Assembly: GCF_014203125.1 (NCBI RefSeq)
Contig: NZ_JACHIH010000002.1
Coordinates: 1 to 64,000 of the forward strand
DNA length: 64,000 nt
Reading direction: 5' to 3'
DNA from: Rhodopseudomonas rhenobacensis
Lineage (GTDB): Bacteria; Pseudomonadota; Alphaproteobacteria; Rhizobiales; Xanthobacteraceae
In this document: one piece after another, positions 1-9,307 of the stretch
How the letters are laid out: each line of letters starts with the position of its first letter
Numbering within the stretch: the first letter of the stretch is position 1
Made by a program: the position numbers and the translations under genes
The notes under the pieces: generated by a model
Databases searched by the model: none
The model's input: only the letters and a program-made list of their open reading frames with translations
Told to the model about the DNA's origin: nothing

Positions 1-124
1 CGTGCTCGCCGCCGCCGGCTACAACTTCAGGCTCCTGGTCCTCTGGCTCAGCCTTTTGCGCGCCTGGTTGGCCGCCATCATGCGAACCAAACCGCTGCCA
101 TCAACGAGCCGTCAGGTCGCTTGA
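1..124 (+). pseudogene. IS5-family transposase, C-terminal end (runs off left edge)
   Basis: An open frame enters from the left edge and stops with TGA at 122-124. Its residues read VLAAAGYNFRLLVLWLSLLR, followed by a short basic tail. The AAGYNF..L..W motif is typical of the extreme C-terminus of IS5-group DDE transposases, which lies downstream of the catalytic Glu. Only about 41 residues are visible, so an intact element to the left cannot be excluded; calling it a remnant is an assumption. The element's right end should lie in 125-162, directly against the 3' end of the tRNA-Lys gene, but its partner terminal repeat is outside the window. Confidence 0.6.
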
Positions 125-162
125 TTGGCCTTCTTCACGGACGACTATTTATCTTGATTTCA

Positions 163-238
163 TGGTGAGCGCGGAGGGACTCGAACCCTCGACCCCATGA
201 TTAAAAGTCACGTGCTCTACCGTCTGAGCTACGCGCTC
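163..238 (-). tRNA. tRNA-Lys (UUU)
   Basis: The reverse complement folds as a full cloverleaf of 76 nt. The acceptor stem is GAGCGCG/CGCGCTC, the D arm is GCTC..GAGC, the anticodon arm CGTGA/TCATG carries the loop CTTTTAA (anticodon TTT), and the T arm is GAGGG-TTCGAGT-CCCTC. The 3' end is A plus an encoded CCA. There is no intron. It sits between an IS transposase tail and the ndvB locus; tRNA-Lys genes are common insertion sites for mobile DNA. Confidence 0.97.
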
Positions 239-384
239 ACGTGGCGTGCTGTGTAGGGGGCGGGACGGGGCGGGTCAAGCCCGTGCCGGATCGCGACAGC
301 AACGTTGTGGACGCCGAAACGGCTTGGCGTCCCATGGTCTTATCCGGCGGGCTTCGCCCGGTCCGTGAACCGCCCAGGAGGCGA

Positions 385-3174
385 TTACACGGTATCGCGG
401 TGGATTTCCGAGGCCACCGGCTGCGGCGCCGGCATCGCCGCCGGCACGGTCTTGGGCAACGCCACCGGCCGCAGCCCGATCAATTCGGCGGTGCGCACGC
501 CGGTGTTGGTCCAGAACGCGAAGGAATTGATCCGCGAGTTCTCCAGGATGGCGATCGCCACCGCGGCCAGGAACGGCAGGCTCTGCAGCACCAGCACGGC
601 GGCGAAGATGTAGATCTCGTGGACTTCCTTGTAGGCGTTGGAGGCCACCAGCACGGCGGCGCCGACCAGCAGCAGCACGCCGATCACCGCTTCCCAGAAC
701 GCCTGGAACTCGACCGACATCAGCGAGAAGCCGCCCTTCGAGGTGCGGGCGAAGGCGAGGTGCTCGGTGATCAGGCCCTGCGCCACCGCGCGCGACACCG
801 TCCATTGCACCGACATCGCCGCGATCATCGCGCCCAGCATCCGCGGCACGGTGATGTTCACCCGCAGCCGGTACAGCACCAGGAAGTGCGCCAGCGTCAC
901 CACGAAGGAGGCGATGATCGGCAGCGTCAGGATCTTGTCGGGGATCGCGATGTCGGCGAATACGACGATCGGCACCCAGATCAGATTGAGGATCGCCACC
1001 ACCACGCCGAGGCTTTCGGCGCCGAGCCAGTTCAGCCAGCCCAGCGCGAATTCCCGCCTTTGATCCGGCGTCAGCCGGCTGGCGCCCGGCAGGAAGCGCC
1101 GCCAATGCTTCTTGATGATCTGGAAGCCGCCATAGGCCCAGCGATGCCGCTGCTTCTTGAACGCCTCGTAGGTGTCCGGCAATAGGCCATAGCCGTAGCG
1201 GCGGTTGGTGTAATGGGTCAGCCAGCCGTGCTCGATGATCTCGAGGCCGAGGTCGCTATCCTCGCAGATGGTGTCGCCGGCCCAGCCGCCGACCATCTCC
1301 ATCGCGGCGCGGCGGATCAGGCACATCGTGCCGTGCACGATGATGGCGTTGAGCTCGTTGCGCTGCACCATGCCGATGTCGAAGAACCCGGCATATTCGC
1401 CGTTCATGATGTAGTGCATCAGCGTGCGGTCGCCGTCGCGGTGGTCCTGCGGCGCCTGCACCAGCCCGACCCGCGGGTCGTCGAACGCCGGCACCAGGTC
1501 CTTCAGCCAGTCCGGCTCGACCATGTAGTCGGCGTCGATGATGCCGATGATCTCGGCGTCGACCGCGGTGCGCTCCATGGCGATGCGCAGCGCGCCGGCC
1601 TTGAAGCCCTCGACCTTTTCGGCATTGATGAATTTGAAGCGCTCGCCGAGTTCGCGGCAGTGGTCCTGGATCGGCTGGGTGAATTCCGGATCCGGCGTGT
1701 TGTTGATGATCACCACGCATTCGAAATTCGGGTAATCCAGCCGCGCGACGGCATCCAGCGTCTGCTTCAGCATATCCGGCGGCTCGAAATAGGCCGGGAT
1801 ATGGATCGACACCTTCGGCATCTTGGGCGCGTCGGCCGCGGCGCCAGCCGCGGCGCCGGCTTCGCCCGCCTCGGCCTGCACCATGTCGGCGGAGGGCGCG
1901 GCTGCAGCCAGCGCGAGCGGCGGCGACGCCACGGTCGGCGGCGGCGCGAGCGTCGCGGCCGGCTTTTTCAACAGCCGGATCGGCGCGCGGCCGAACGCGA
2001 CCGCGGCGATTTCCTCGATCCGCGCCATCGCGATCAGAACCAGCGGCACCAGCAGGATCAGGCCGAGCGTCAGCGCCAGCGCCGAGCCGAACACGAAATA
2101 ATGCCCGGTCCAATAGGCGAACACGGTGGCGACCCAGGCGCCGACACCGTGGGCGGCCGCCGACAGCAGGAACGACTGCATCGCGCTGGGCTGCGCCAGC
2201 CGCAGGATCGGCGTCGACAAAAGGATGCCGACCAACAGCGCGATGCCGGCGAGTTTCCAATAGGCCGGATCGACCACCGGGCCGCTCCAGGCGAATTTCG
2301 GTTCGCGCGCCGCGTTGAGGATGCCCCAATACGGACCGACGCCGCCTTCGAAGAACTTCCAGGGCTGATCGATCGCCTCGACGATGTTGTATTCCATGCC
2401 GACGGCTTCGGCGCGGTTGACGAAATTGCGCAGCGTCACCGCCTGCTCGAACGGGCCGGGCACCGCGTCCTTGAGATTGTAGCCGGCGGAGGGCCAGCCG
2501 AATTCGGCGATCACGATGCGCTTGCCGGGAAACGCGTCGCGCAGCTTCTGATAGATGATCAGCGCCTGGTCGACCGCCTTGGTGTCGGAAAAACCTTCCC
2601 AATAGGGCAGGATGTGCGCGGCGATGAAGTCGACCGAGGAGGCGAGCTCGGGATGCTCGAGCCAGATGTTCCAGATCTCGCCGGTGGTCACCGGGACGTT
2701 GACCTGGCCCTTGACGCGCTGGATCAGCTTGATGAGGTCTTCGACCTTCTGCTCGCCGCGGTAGATGGTTTCGTTGCCGACCACGATGCCGTTGACGTTG
2801 CTGTTGTGCTTGACGAGGTCGATCGCCGACAGCATCTCGCGCTCGTTGCGGTCGACGTTCTTGTCGATCCAGGCGCCGACGGTGACCTTGAGGCCGACTT
2901 CGCCGGCGATCGGCGGCACCAGCTCGACGCCGCCGGTCGAGGAGTACAAGCGGATCGCGCGGCTGATCGGCGCCAGCGTCTTCAGGTCGGAGCGGATGCG
3001 CTCGGCATTGGGGATGTTGTCGACGTCCGGATGCCCGGTGCCGTCAAACGGTGCGTAGGAGACGCTGGGAAGGATGCCTCGGAAATCCGGCGCCTGCTGC
3101 TGTTCCCTGAAGATTCCCCAGATAGCAGCATGAGCGGCGGTGACAAAGACCAGAACGGCGACGACGGCGCGCAT
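385..3174 (-). CDS. ndvB: Cyclic beta-(1,3),(1,6)-glucan synthase NdvB-like (GH17 + GT2)
   Basis: This large inner-membrane protein of about 929 aa has, in order, an N-terminal membrane anchor, a periplasmic GH17-like domain, two or three transmembrane helices, an Ala/Pro-rich linker, a processive GT2 domain and C-terminal helices. GH17 acidic residues are visible in VVGNE and IAEFGWPSAG. The GT2 domain shows IIDADYMVEPDWL (DxD), an ED pair in TICEDSDL, and QRHRWAYGG (QxxRW). The architecture fits Bradyrhizobium NdvB, which builds osmoregulated periplasmic glucans from UDP-glucose, and ndvD- and ndvC-like genes lie beside it. The frame stays open to a TTG at 3276 and an ATG at 3201; I chose ATG 3174 because it puts the anchor helix at the N-terminus. 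No start has a clear ribosome site. Confidence 0.85.
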   Translation of the reverse strand: MRAVVAVLVFVTAAHAAIWGIFREQQQAPDFRGILPSVSYAPFDGTGHPDVDNIPNAERIRSDLKTLAPISRAIRLYSSTGGVELVPPIAGEVGLKVTVGAWIDKNVDRNEREMLSAIDLVKHNSNVNGIVVGNETIYRGEQKVEDLIKLIQRVKGQVNVPVTTGEIWNIWLEHPELASSVDFIAAHILPYWEGFSDTKAVDQALIIYQKLRDAFPGKRIVIAEFGWPSAGYNLKDAVPGPFEQAVTLRNFVNRAEAVGMEYNIVEAIDQPWKFFEGGVGPYWGILNAAREPKFAWSGPVVDPAYWKLAGIALLVGILLSTPILRLAQPSAMQSFLLSAAAHGVGAWVATVFAYWTGHYFVFGSALALTLGLILLVPLVLIAMARIEEIAAVAFGRAPIRLLKKPAATLAPPPTVASPPLALAAAAPSADMVQAEAGEAGAAAGAAADAPKMPKVSIHIPAYFEPPDMLKQTLDAVARLDYPNFECVVIINNTPDPEFTQPIQDHCRELGERFKFINAEKVEGFKAGALRIAMERTAVDAEIIGIIDADYMVEPDWLKDLVPAFDDPRVGLVQAPQDHRDGDRTLMHYIMNGEYAGFFDIGMVQRNELNAIIVHGTMCLIRRAAMEMVGGWAGDTICEDSDLGLEIIEHGWLTHYTNRRYGYGLLPDTYEAFKKQRHRWAYGGFQIIKKHWRRFLPGASRLTPDQRREFALGWLNWLGAESLGVVVAILNLIWVPIVVFADIAIPDKILTLPIIASFVVTLAHFLVLYRLRVNITVPRMLGAMIAAMSVQWTVSRAVAQGLITEHLAFARTSKGGFSLMSVEFQAFWEAVIGVLLLVGAAVLVASNAYKEVHEIYIFAAVLVLQSLPFLAAVAIAILENSRINSFAFWTNTGVRTAELIGLRPVALPKTVPAAMPAPQPVASEIHRDTV

Positions 3175-3355
3175 CGCGACAAAACCATACGGGGCCAACA
3201 TGGCAGGGAAACGGACCCGTCCCCGAGGTCCGACCAAGGCTGCGGCAAACCAAGCATAGCTCTGCCACGTCAACAAACAACTGTTATGGCGCCGTGGCGA
3301 TTTGAGGGCGGCGGCGTTTTCAACCGCCGGAATCTCGCATCGTTCCGGCGTTAGC

Positions 3356-3919
3356 TCATTTCGCCGCAGGCGGCGCCGGGGTCGGCGCGGGAGCCGCGGC
3401 CGGAGCCGGCGTGCTGGCGGCGGACGCTGCCGGCTGCGGCTGCGCGTTGGGATTGATCCAGCAGGCGTGAACCCGGCCGGTCAGGCTGTCCGGCGCCTTC
3501 GGGTCGATCGCGCCGAATCGCACCAGGCAGCGGAAGGTCGCCTGCACGTGGCCGCCGGGGCAGCCGAACCGATCGTACAGATCGAGGTGGCGGAACGCGG
3601 TGTCGAGATCGTCGCGCCACATCAGGCCGACGACGCGGCGGCCGAGCCAGACGCATTCCGGATTGCCGGCCGGGCCGTTGATCGCCTGCGCGGCTTCGAC
3701 GAACTCGTCGGTCTTGCGCTGGCTGTCCTTCAGGGCATCGGCGGGGGCAGGGGGGGCGGCGTTATTGGCGGGGGCGGCGGGTTTGTTGCCGGATTGGTCC
3801 TGGGCGCGCAGGTCGCCGCTCTGGGCGATCGCTCCTCCGACCCCGATCAGCAGGGCCACTCCACTCACGGCAAGGCAACGCAGCACGGCGTTCTGAAGCT
3901 CGATCAGCAGTCCACGCAT
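3356..3919 (-). CDS. ndvD: NdvD-like beta-glucan biosynthesis protein
   Basis: This is a 187-residue exported protein. A signal peptide (LRCLAVSGVALLIGVGGAIA, cleavage near Gln33) is followed by a Pro/Ala-rich spacer, a compact core of about 85 residues, and a Pro/Ala-rich tail. Four cysteines in the core (in NPECVWL, FGCPGG, FRCLVRF and HACWINPN) suggest two disulphides. It lies between ndvB and ndvC, where B. japonicum has ndvD, an accessory gene for cyclic beta-glucan synthesis. It runs in the same direction as ndvB with a gap of about 180 bp. The assignment rests mainly on position, topology and recall of the family; no catalytic motif is visible. Confidence 0.65.
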   Translation of the reverse strand: MRGLLIELQNAVLRCLAVSGVALLIGVGGAIAQSGDLRAQDQSGNKPAAPANNAAPPAPADALKDSQRKTDEFVEAAQAINGPAGNPECVWLGRRVVGLMWRDDLDTAFRHLDLYDRFGCPGGHVQATFRCLVRFGAIDPKAPDSLTGRVHACWINPNAQPQPAASAASTPAPAAAPAPTPAPPAAK

Positions 3920-4173
3920 AAAATCCCCGATTTTTTGCTCTGGCCCGACCGGTCAGACGTCGCAGTCTGTGGTCGTCAATTTAGTCCCGAATACGGCGCA
4001 GGCCCTGAGAAATTCCATGACGGACATTTTGGAATTTGTCCAGCAAAGCCGCAATAGATCTTCGCGGATGACTGCCGGGTGAACAACGCGGTGCCGGTGC
4101 GAAGTTTCGATTTGCAGCAATCCGGTCTTGGCAGATCGCCGATGACCGGCTAATCGACGGGTCCTCGTGGAGG
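3920..4173. promoter_or_regulatory. Divergent intergenic region between ndvD-like and ndvC-like genes
   Basis: This stretch of about 254 bp separates divergently transcribed glucan genes, so it should hold promoters for both directions. It is less GC-rich than the flanking genes. I could not pick a convincing -35/-10 pair or operator by eye. A purine-rich TGGAGG lies directly against the ndvC ATG, closer than an ideal Shine-Dalgarno sequence. Confidence 0.4.
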
Positions 4174-5799
4174 ATGGAACCGATTTCACTTCGCACGCCG
4201 CTGGCGCTTCTCCTGGTCTCGTTGGGTCTCATTGTCGCGGCGTGGTGGTGGCTGGCCACGCCGGTCGCCTTGGTGCGCGCGCCGATCGACCCGTCCGACA
4301 AATTGGAATGCGTTTCATATGCGCCGTTCCGCGGCAGCCAGACGCCGCTGATCGCCTCGACGAAGATCGCGCCGGAGCAGATCGCGCAGGACCTCGCGCA
4401 GCTGGCGACGATCTCGAAATGCGTACGGACCTATTCGGTGCAGAACGGCCTCGACCAGGTGCCGGCGCTGGCGGAGAAGGTCGGCCTGAAAGTGCTTCAG
4501 GGGATCTGGCTCGGCAGCAACCGCTACAAGAACCTGGCCGAGATCGCCACCGTAGTCGGGCTGACCAAGGAATATCCCGGCGTGATCAGCGGCGTGGTGG
4601 TCGGCAACGAGGTGCTGCTGCGCGGCGAGATGACCGCGGCCGATCTCGCCGCCATGATCCGGCTGGTCAAGCCGCAGGTCCAGGTTCCGGTGACCTATGC
4701 GGACGTCTGGGAATATTGGCTGCGCAACCGCGAGGTCTATGAGGCGGTCGATTTCGTCACCATCCATATTCTTCCGTATTGGGAGGACATGCCGGTCCGC
4801 GCCAAATACGCCGCAGCCCATGTCGATTCGATCCGCAAGCGGATGGGGGTCGCGTTCCCCGGCAAGGAAATCCTGATCGGCGAGACCGGCTGGCCGAGCG
4901 CCGGGCGGATGCGCGAAGGCGCCTTGCCGTCGCGCACCAACCAGGCGCGCGTGGTGGCGGAAATTCTCGATCTGGCCAAGAAGGAGAAATTCCGCGTCAA
5001 CCTGATCGAGGCCTACGACCAGCCCTGGAAGCGGCAGCTCGAAGGCACCGTCGGCGGCTATTGGGGTCTGATCGGTGCCGACGAGCGGGCGCTGAAATAT
5101 CCCGCCGGCCAGAGCGTCAATAATTATCCGTTGTGGAAGATCTATCTCGGCTGCGGGCTGGGCTTGAGCGCGCTGGTGTTCGGCGCGGCGATGCTGACGA
5201 TGCGGCGCCGGCCGTGGTCGCCGCGGCTATTGTCCTGGCTCGGAATCACCGCCTCGGCGACGTCGGCGGGTGTGCTGTTCGGCGTGGCGGCCGACAAGAT
5301 GATTTATGAGAGCCTCGGCATCGGCGGCTGGATGGCGTGGGGCGGGCTGCTGGCCGCCGCGACGCTGGCGCCTGTTCTGTCGGCCAGTGCGCTGATCTCG
5401 GGTCGGGCGCTGCCGACCTTCCTTGAGCTGCTCGGGCCGCGCGAGGGCCGCACCACGTCCTGGCTCGCGCGTGGGCTCGGGCTGACGCTGTTGATCACCA
5501 CGCTGATCGCCGCGATGACCGCGCTCGGCTTCCTGTTCGATCCGCGCTACCGCGATTTCCCGTTCGCCGCGCTGACCATGGCGGTGGTGCCGTTCTTCGC
5601 CTTGATGCTGTTGAACCGGCCGAAGACCGGCACGCGCCCGATTGCGGAGGCGGTGTTCGCCGGGGTGTTGGTGGTGACCGCGCTGTACACCGGCTTCAAC
5701 GAAGGTCCCAACAACTGGCAGTCGTTGTGGACCTGCGCCGGCTACGTTCTGCTCGGTCTTACGCTGTGGCAGGCGCGGGGCGAGCAAACCCCAAAATAA
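4174..5799 (+). CDS. ndvC: NdvC-like GH17 beta-glucan glucosyltransferase, membrane-bound
   Basis: This 541-aa protein has an N-terminal anchor (residues about 8-28), a periplasmic GH17-type domain (about 45-330) and several C-terminal transmembrane helices from about residue 350. The two GH17 acids appear as Glu146 in VVGNE and Glu237 in GETGWPSAG. NdvC of B. japonicum is needed for the beta-(1,6) linkages of periplasmic glucan and resembles yeast beta-1,3-glucanosyltransferases, which fits this domain and topology. The GH17 region is plainly related to that of the adjacent NdvB, so the two probably arose by domain duplication. The 3' end overlaps the convergent small membrane gene by 41 bp. 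Confidence 0.82.
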   Translation: MEPISLRTPLALLLVSLGLIVAAWWWLATPVALVRAPIDPSDKLECVSYAPFRGSQTPLIASTKIAPEQIAQDLAQLATISKCVRTYSVQNGLDQVPALAEKVGLKVLQGIWLGSNRYKNLAEIATVVGLTKEYPGVISGVVVGNEVLLRGEMTAADLAAMIRLVKPQVQVPVTYADVWEYWLRNREVYEAVDFVTIHILPYWEDMPVRAKYAAAHVDSIRKRMGVAFPGKEILIGETGWPSAGRMREGALPSRTNQARVVAEILDLAKKEKFRVNLIEAYDQPWKRQLEGTVGGYWGLIGADERALKYPAGQSVNNYPLWKIYLGCGLGLSALVFGAAMLTMRRRPWSPRLLSWLGITASATSAGVLFGVAADKMIYESLGIGGWMAWGGLLAAATLAPVLSASALISGRALPTFLELLGPREGRTTSWLARGLGLTLLITTLIAAMTALGFLFDPRYRDFPFAALTMAVVPFFALMLLNRPKTGTRPIAEAVFAGVLVVTALYTGFNEGPNNWQSLWTCAGYVLLGLTLWQARGEQTPK

Positions 5800-6139
5800 G
5801 CAGGCCGATCGCCAGGCCCGACAGCCCGATATTGTACAGCACGATGCCGAAGCCGGCGGCGACCAGTCCCGCCGTGAGCAGCACGATCGAGGGCCGGATC
5901 ACGTGCAGCACCGCGATCACCAAGGCGGCGATCCCGAACACCGAATTGCGGAACAGATAGGTCATCAGGATCCGGGTCTTGCACAGCATGGTGGGCAAGC
6001 CGGCGTCGCAGGCGAGCGCCACGGTGGACAGCTCGATCGCCAGATAGCGAAGATACAGCGCATAGCCGACGGTGAGAAAGCCGACGATCAGCAGCCATTG
6101 CACCTGATACGGGGTCAGTCGGAAGGGTTGTTTTTTCAT
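5759..6139 (-). CDS. Small hydrophobic membrane protein, function unknown
   Basis: The product is a 126-residue protein starting MKKQPFRLTPYQVQWLLIVG, with about four transmembrane helices. Two cysteines (ACDAGLPTMLCK) sit in the first loop. The frame extends 18 codons upstream, but this ATG places the Lys-rich N-terminus just before helix 1. The gene is convergent with ndvC and overlaps its end by 41 bp. I do not recognise the family. The location suggests, without proving, a link to the glucan locus. Confidence 0.7.
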   Translation of the reverse strand: MKKQPFRLTPYQVQWLLIVGFLTVGYALYLRYLAIELSTVALACDAGLPTMLCKTRILMTYLFRNSVFGIAALVIAVLHVIRPSIVLLTAGLVAAGFGIVLYNIGLSGLAIGLLILGFARPAPATA

Positions 6140-6238
6140 CCGGCGATTATGCGGCGGTTCGCGCGCCAGGACAACCCGATGCGGCCCTAGCAAGTCGTCG
6201 GGGCATCCGTCGCTGCGGGCATCCGTCGATGCGGGGCG

Positions 6239-7624
6239 TCAGCGGACGCCGAGCAGCGTCATCAGCGGGGATGGTGACGCGGCGGCGGGCGGCGGCGGCG
6301 GCGGTGGCGGGTTTGCCGCAACCTGCTCCGGTTCGGCGACCGGCAGCCGCGCGCTGGTGCGCTTGCGGCTCGGCCGTGGCGCGGCCGCTGGTGCGGCGCC
6401 ACCAGTCGTCCCGGCGGACAATCGCTGTCCGTCGTAGACCGCGGTCTCGCAATAGCGCTCGGCCGCAGCCATCCCGGCGCACAGCTTGGCGGCGGTGGAG
6501 GCATCGCTGATCGGTCCCGCGACCAGCCGCAACTGCATGCCGGCGCCGGACGTCCGCTCCTTCACCACCAGCAGCGGCCGCAGCGCCGTCAGCGAGGCGT
6601 TGGACTTCAGCAGCCGCTGCCACAGGATCCGCAGCCCCTCGACCGAGTTCGCGCCACCGAGATCGACGCCGAACGCGGTGCGCGGCGCCGCCACCGGCTG
6701 CGCCTCGGGTTCGGTCGGTTCAGGATCGACCGCGGCGATCACCGCGGGCGGCGATGCCGGCGACGACGTCGCGGGCGGCGAGGGCGCGGGCGATGCGGCT
6801 GCAGACGGCGATGGCTCGGTGAGTTTGGCCGCGGAGGGCTCCGGCGGTCCCAACATCGACTTCGCGGCCACCAGCGGCGCCGGCGGTTTCGGCGTCACCG
6901 CCTGCAACTCGGTGAGCGGCCGGCGCGGCGCGGCATCGACCGCCGCGGGGGGCGCGACCACCGCTGGGCTCGGCGCGGCGGTCGCGGCGGCAGTGGTGGG
7001 GGGAGCGGGCGGGTTGGCGGTGGGCGGTGCCGAAGCGGCCAGCGGGATCAGCGAGGCGGCCTGGGCGGGCCGCAGCGGCGCCGGCTCGCGCGGCGCGGGC
7101 GGCGGCTCGCCGGCGTCTGCAACCACCGTCGCGGGCGGCGGCGGCGCCTTCGGCGGGGGAGCAGGCGTGGCGGCGGCGGCATGTTGCGCCGGGCGCGGCT
7201 CGGTGGCGGCTGCGGCGGGCGAAGCCGGGGGGCTGGCGGCCTGGCGCTTGATCGAGCCGGTCACGGTTTCCACGTTCTGTTCGAGCATGGTGATGCGCGA
7301 ATACAGCCGGTCGCGGTCGCCGTTCAGGGTGTCGATCGCCGACGCCAGCCGATTGGTCTCGGTCTGAGCCTCCTTGGCGATGCGCTGGATCTGCTGCGAC
7401 TGCCGCGCCAGATCGGCGGCGGCGGCCTGTTCCTGCCGGACCTGGATCGAGGACTGGCTGGCCAGAATGGCGAGCACCAGGGCGCCGATCGACCCGACCG
7501 CCCAGGAGCCCAAGCGCCACAGCGCGCGGCGGTCCAAATCCTCCTCCTCGGCGAGCAAGCCCATCAGGCTGCCTTCCGATTCGGTGTTCAGGCTTGCCGC
7601 CAGCTCATCGCGATTTTTTGCCAT
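6239..7624 (-). CDS. Membrane-anchored coiled-coil protein with Pro/Ala-rich linker and SPOR-like C-terminus
   Basis: This 461-aa protein has a cytoplasmic N-terminus ([20 protein letters not shown]), one transmembrane helix near residues 43-60, a coiled coil at about 63-125, a very long Pro/Ala-rich low-complexity segment (about 130-330), and a C-terminal domain of about 90 residues. That domain ([37 protein letters not shown]) looks like a SPOR-type fold, which binds denuded peptidoglycan. Position beside glmU and glmS fits an envelope role, but this is inference. The start was chosen at ATG 7624 rather than the open frame to 7651 because a G-rich stretch lies about 15 nt upstream. Confidence 0.75.
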   Translation of the reverse strand: MAKNRDELAASLNTESEGSLMGLLAEEEDLDRRALWRLGSWAVGSIGALVLAILASQSSIQVRQEQAAAADLARQSQQIQRIAKEAQTETNRLASAIDTLNGDRDRLYSRITMLEQNVETVTGSIKRQAASPPASPAAAATEPRPAQHAAAATPAPPPKAPPPPATVVADAGEPPPAPREPAPLRPAQAASLIPLAASAPPTANPPAPPTTAAATAAPSPAVVAPPAAVDAAPRRPLTELQAVTPKPPAPLVAAKSMLGPPEPSAAKLTEPSPSAAASPAPSPPATSSPASPPAVIAAVDPEPTEPEAQPVAAPRTAFGVDLGGANSVEGLRILWQRLLKSNASLTALRPLLVVKERTSGAGMQLRLVAGPISDASTAAKLCAGMAAAERYCETAVYDGQRLSAGTTGGAAPAAAPRPSRKRTSARLPVAEPEQVAANPPPPPPPPAAASPSPLMTLLGVR

Positions 7625-7796
7625 ACGACGTCTGCTGCCCCCTCGCAGCAAGGCGAATCACACCTTCGACATTATCAGGGAAACTGCGCACGATTGTCGC
7701 TCGTACGACTCCGTGGATCCGGTCGGAGTTTGCAGCGCGGCGAAAAACCCATATGAACGCCGCAGCACCGCAGACCGCCACGGGAATCCGAAAAGC

Positions 7797-9173
7797 ATGT
7801 CGCGTCGAACCAGCCTGACTATCGTCCTTGCCGCGGGCGAGGGAACGCGGATGCGCTCCTCGACCCCCAAGGTGCTGCACCCGGTGGCCGGTGAAACCTT
7901 GCTCGCCCATGTGCTGAAGGCCGCGCCGCACGGCGACGGCGCGTCACTCGCCGTGGTGGTCGGCCCGGATCACGGTGCGGTGGCCGCCGAGGCCAAGCGG
8001 GTGCGGCCCGATGCGGCGGCCTTCGTGCAAGGCGAGCGGCTCGGCACCGCGCATGCCGTGCTGGCCGCGCGCGACGCGATCGCCGCCGGCGCCGACGATC
8101 TGCTGATCGCGTTCGGCGACACCCCGCTGATCTCGGCCGACACCTTCGCGCGGCTGCGGCAGCCGTTGCGCGACGGCGCGACGCTGGCGGTGCTCGGGTT
8201 TCGGCCCGCCGATCCGACCGGCTACGGCCGCCTGCTGGTCGAAGGCGATCGGCTGGTCGCGATCCGCGAACAGGCCGACGCCAGCGCCGCCGAGCGCGCC
8301 ATCGGCCTGTGCAACGCCGGAGTGATGGCGTTCGACGGCCGAGCCGCGCTCGGCATCCTGGACAAGATCGGCAAGGCCAACAGCAAGGGCGAATATTATC
8401 TGACCGATGCGGTCGCGATCGTGCGCGACCTGGGACTGGAGGCCACCGTGATCGAGACCAGTGAGGACGAAGTTCGCGGCATCAACACCAAGGCGCAGCT
8501 CGCCGAGGCCGAAGCGGTGATGCAGGCCAAGCTGCGGCGCGCGGCGCTCGACGCCGGCGTGACGATGATCGCGCCGGAAACGGTGTTTCTCGCCGCCGAC
8601 ACTCAGTTCGGCAAGGACGTGACCATCGAGCCCTTCGTGGTGATCGGGCCCGGCGTCAGCATCGCCGATGGCGCGGTGATCCATTCGTTTTCGCATATCG
8701 AGCAGGCGACGATCGGCAAGAAGGCTTCGGTCGGCCCCTTTGCGCGGCTGCGGCCCGGCACCTCGCTCGGCGACGGCGCCAAGATCGGCAATTTCGTCGA
8801 GACCAAGGCTGCGATCATCGACGCCGGCGCCAAGGTCAATCACCTCACCTATATCGGCGACGCCCATATCGGCGAGGGCGCCAATATCGGCGCCGGCACC
8901 ATCACCTGCAATTACGACGGCTTCGGCAAGTACAAGACCGAGATCGGCGCCGGCGCGTTCGTCGGCTCGAACTCCTCGCTGGTGGCGCCGGTGACGATCG
9001 GAGCGGGCGCCTATATCGGCTCCGGATCGGTGATCAGCCGCGACGTGCCTGACGATGCCTTGGCGGTTGCGCGCGGCCAGCAGGCGATCAAGCAGGGCTG
9101 GGCGAAGCGGTTTCGCGAGGTGAAGTCGCGCGGCAAGGCCAAGCCCGCCGGCGCCGACAAGGACGCCAAGTAG
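7797..9173 (+). CDS. glmU: Bifunctional GlcNAc-1-P uridyltransferase / GlcN-1-P acetyltransferase
   Basis: GlmU acetylates glucosamine-1-P and then transfers UMP to give UDP-GlcNAc, the precursor of peptidoglycan and LPS. At 458 aa it matches the usual family length. The N-terminal nucleotidyltransferase domain has the LAAGEGTRM loop at residues 11-19, with Lys25 following. From about residue 250 the hexapeptide repeats of a left-handed beta-helix are obvious ([25 protein letters not shown]). The start at ATG 7797 gives [16 protein letters not shown]; the frame is open much further upstream, but that extension has no family character. glmS follows 134 bp downstream. Confidence 0.97.
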   Translation: MSRRTSLTIVLAAGEGTRMRSSTPKVLHPVAGETLLAHVLKAAPHGDGASLAVVVGPDHGAVAAEAKRVRPDAAAFVQGERLGTAHAVLAARDAIAAGADDLLIAFGDTPLISADTFARLRQPLRDGATLAVLGFRPADPTGYGRLLVEGDRLVAIREQADASAAERAIGLCNAGVMAFDGRAALGILDKIGKANSKGEYYLTDAVAIVRDLGLEATVIETSEDEVRGINTKAQLAEAEAVMQAKLRRAALDAGVTMIAPETVFLAADTQFGKDVTIEPFVVIGPGVSIADGAVIHSFSHIEQATIGKKASVGPFARLRPGTSLGDGAKIGNFVETKAAIIDAGAKVNHLTYIGDAHIGEGANIGAGTITCNYDGFGKYKTEIGAGAFVGSNSSLVAPVTIGAGAYIGSGSVISRDVPDDALAVARGQQAIKQGWAKRFREVKSRGKAKPAGADKDAK

Positions 9174-9199
9174 TTCGCCAACGGGTCGGCAGGGTTTAC

Positions 9200-9262
9200 C
9201 GTTAAAATTAACGTTGTCTTACTCCGCAATGATTATTGATTAGCTTCGCATTCGCCGAAGCT
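9200..9262 (+). promoter_or_regulatory. AT-rich leader with two inverted repeats upstream of glmS
   Basis: Between glmU and glmS lies an AT-rich stretch, unusual for this window. It has a small inverted repeat CGTTAA-AA-TTAACG (9200-9213) and a 7-bp hairpin AGCTTCG/CGAAGCT with a 7-nt loop (9242-9262). It probably carries the glmS promoter or leader, although glmU read-through is also possible. No long U-run follows the hairpin, so a simple terminator is unlikely. No glmS ribozyme core was recognised. Confidence 0.35.
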
Positions 9263-9307
9263 CGTAAGACCCATTCTGGTTTATCAACCGTGGAGTGATT
9301 GATCCGC

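Noticed and set aside
1213-3354. Forward open frame of 713 codons opposite ndvB
   Set aside because: Antisense to a gene with strong GH17 and GT2 motifs; the translation is low-complexity Asp/Arg/His-rich.
7374-7796. N-terminal extension of glmU in the open frame
   Set aside because: The added 141 codons overlap the divergent gene's start region and are unlike any GlmU; the catalytic loop sits at the right distance from ATG 7797.
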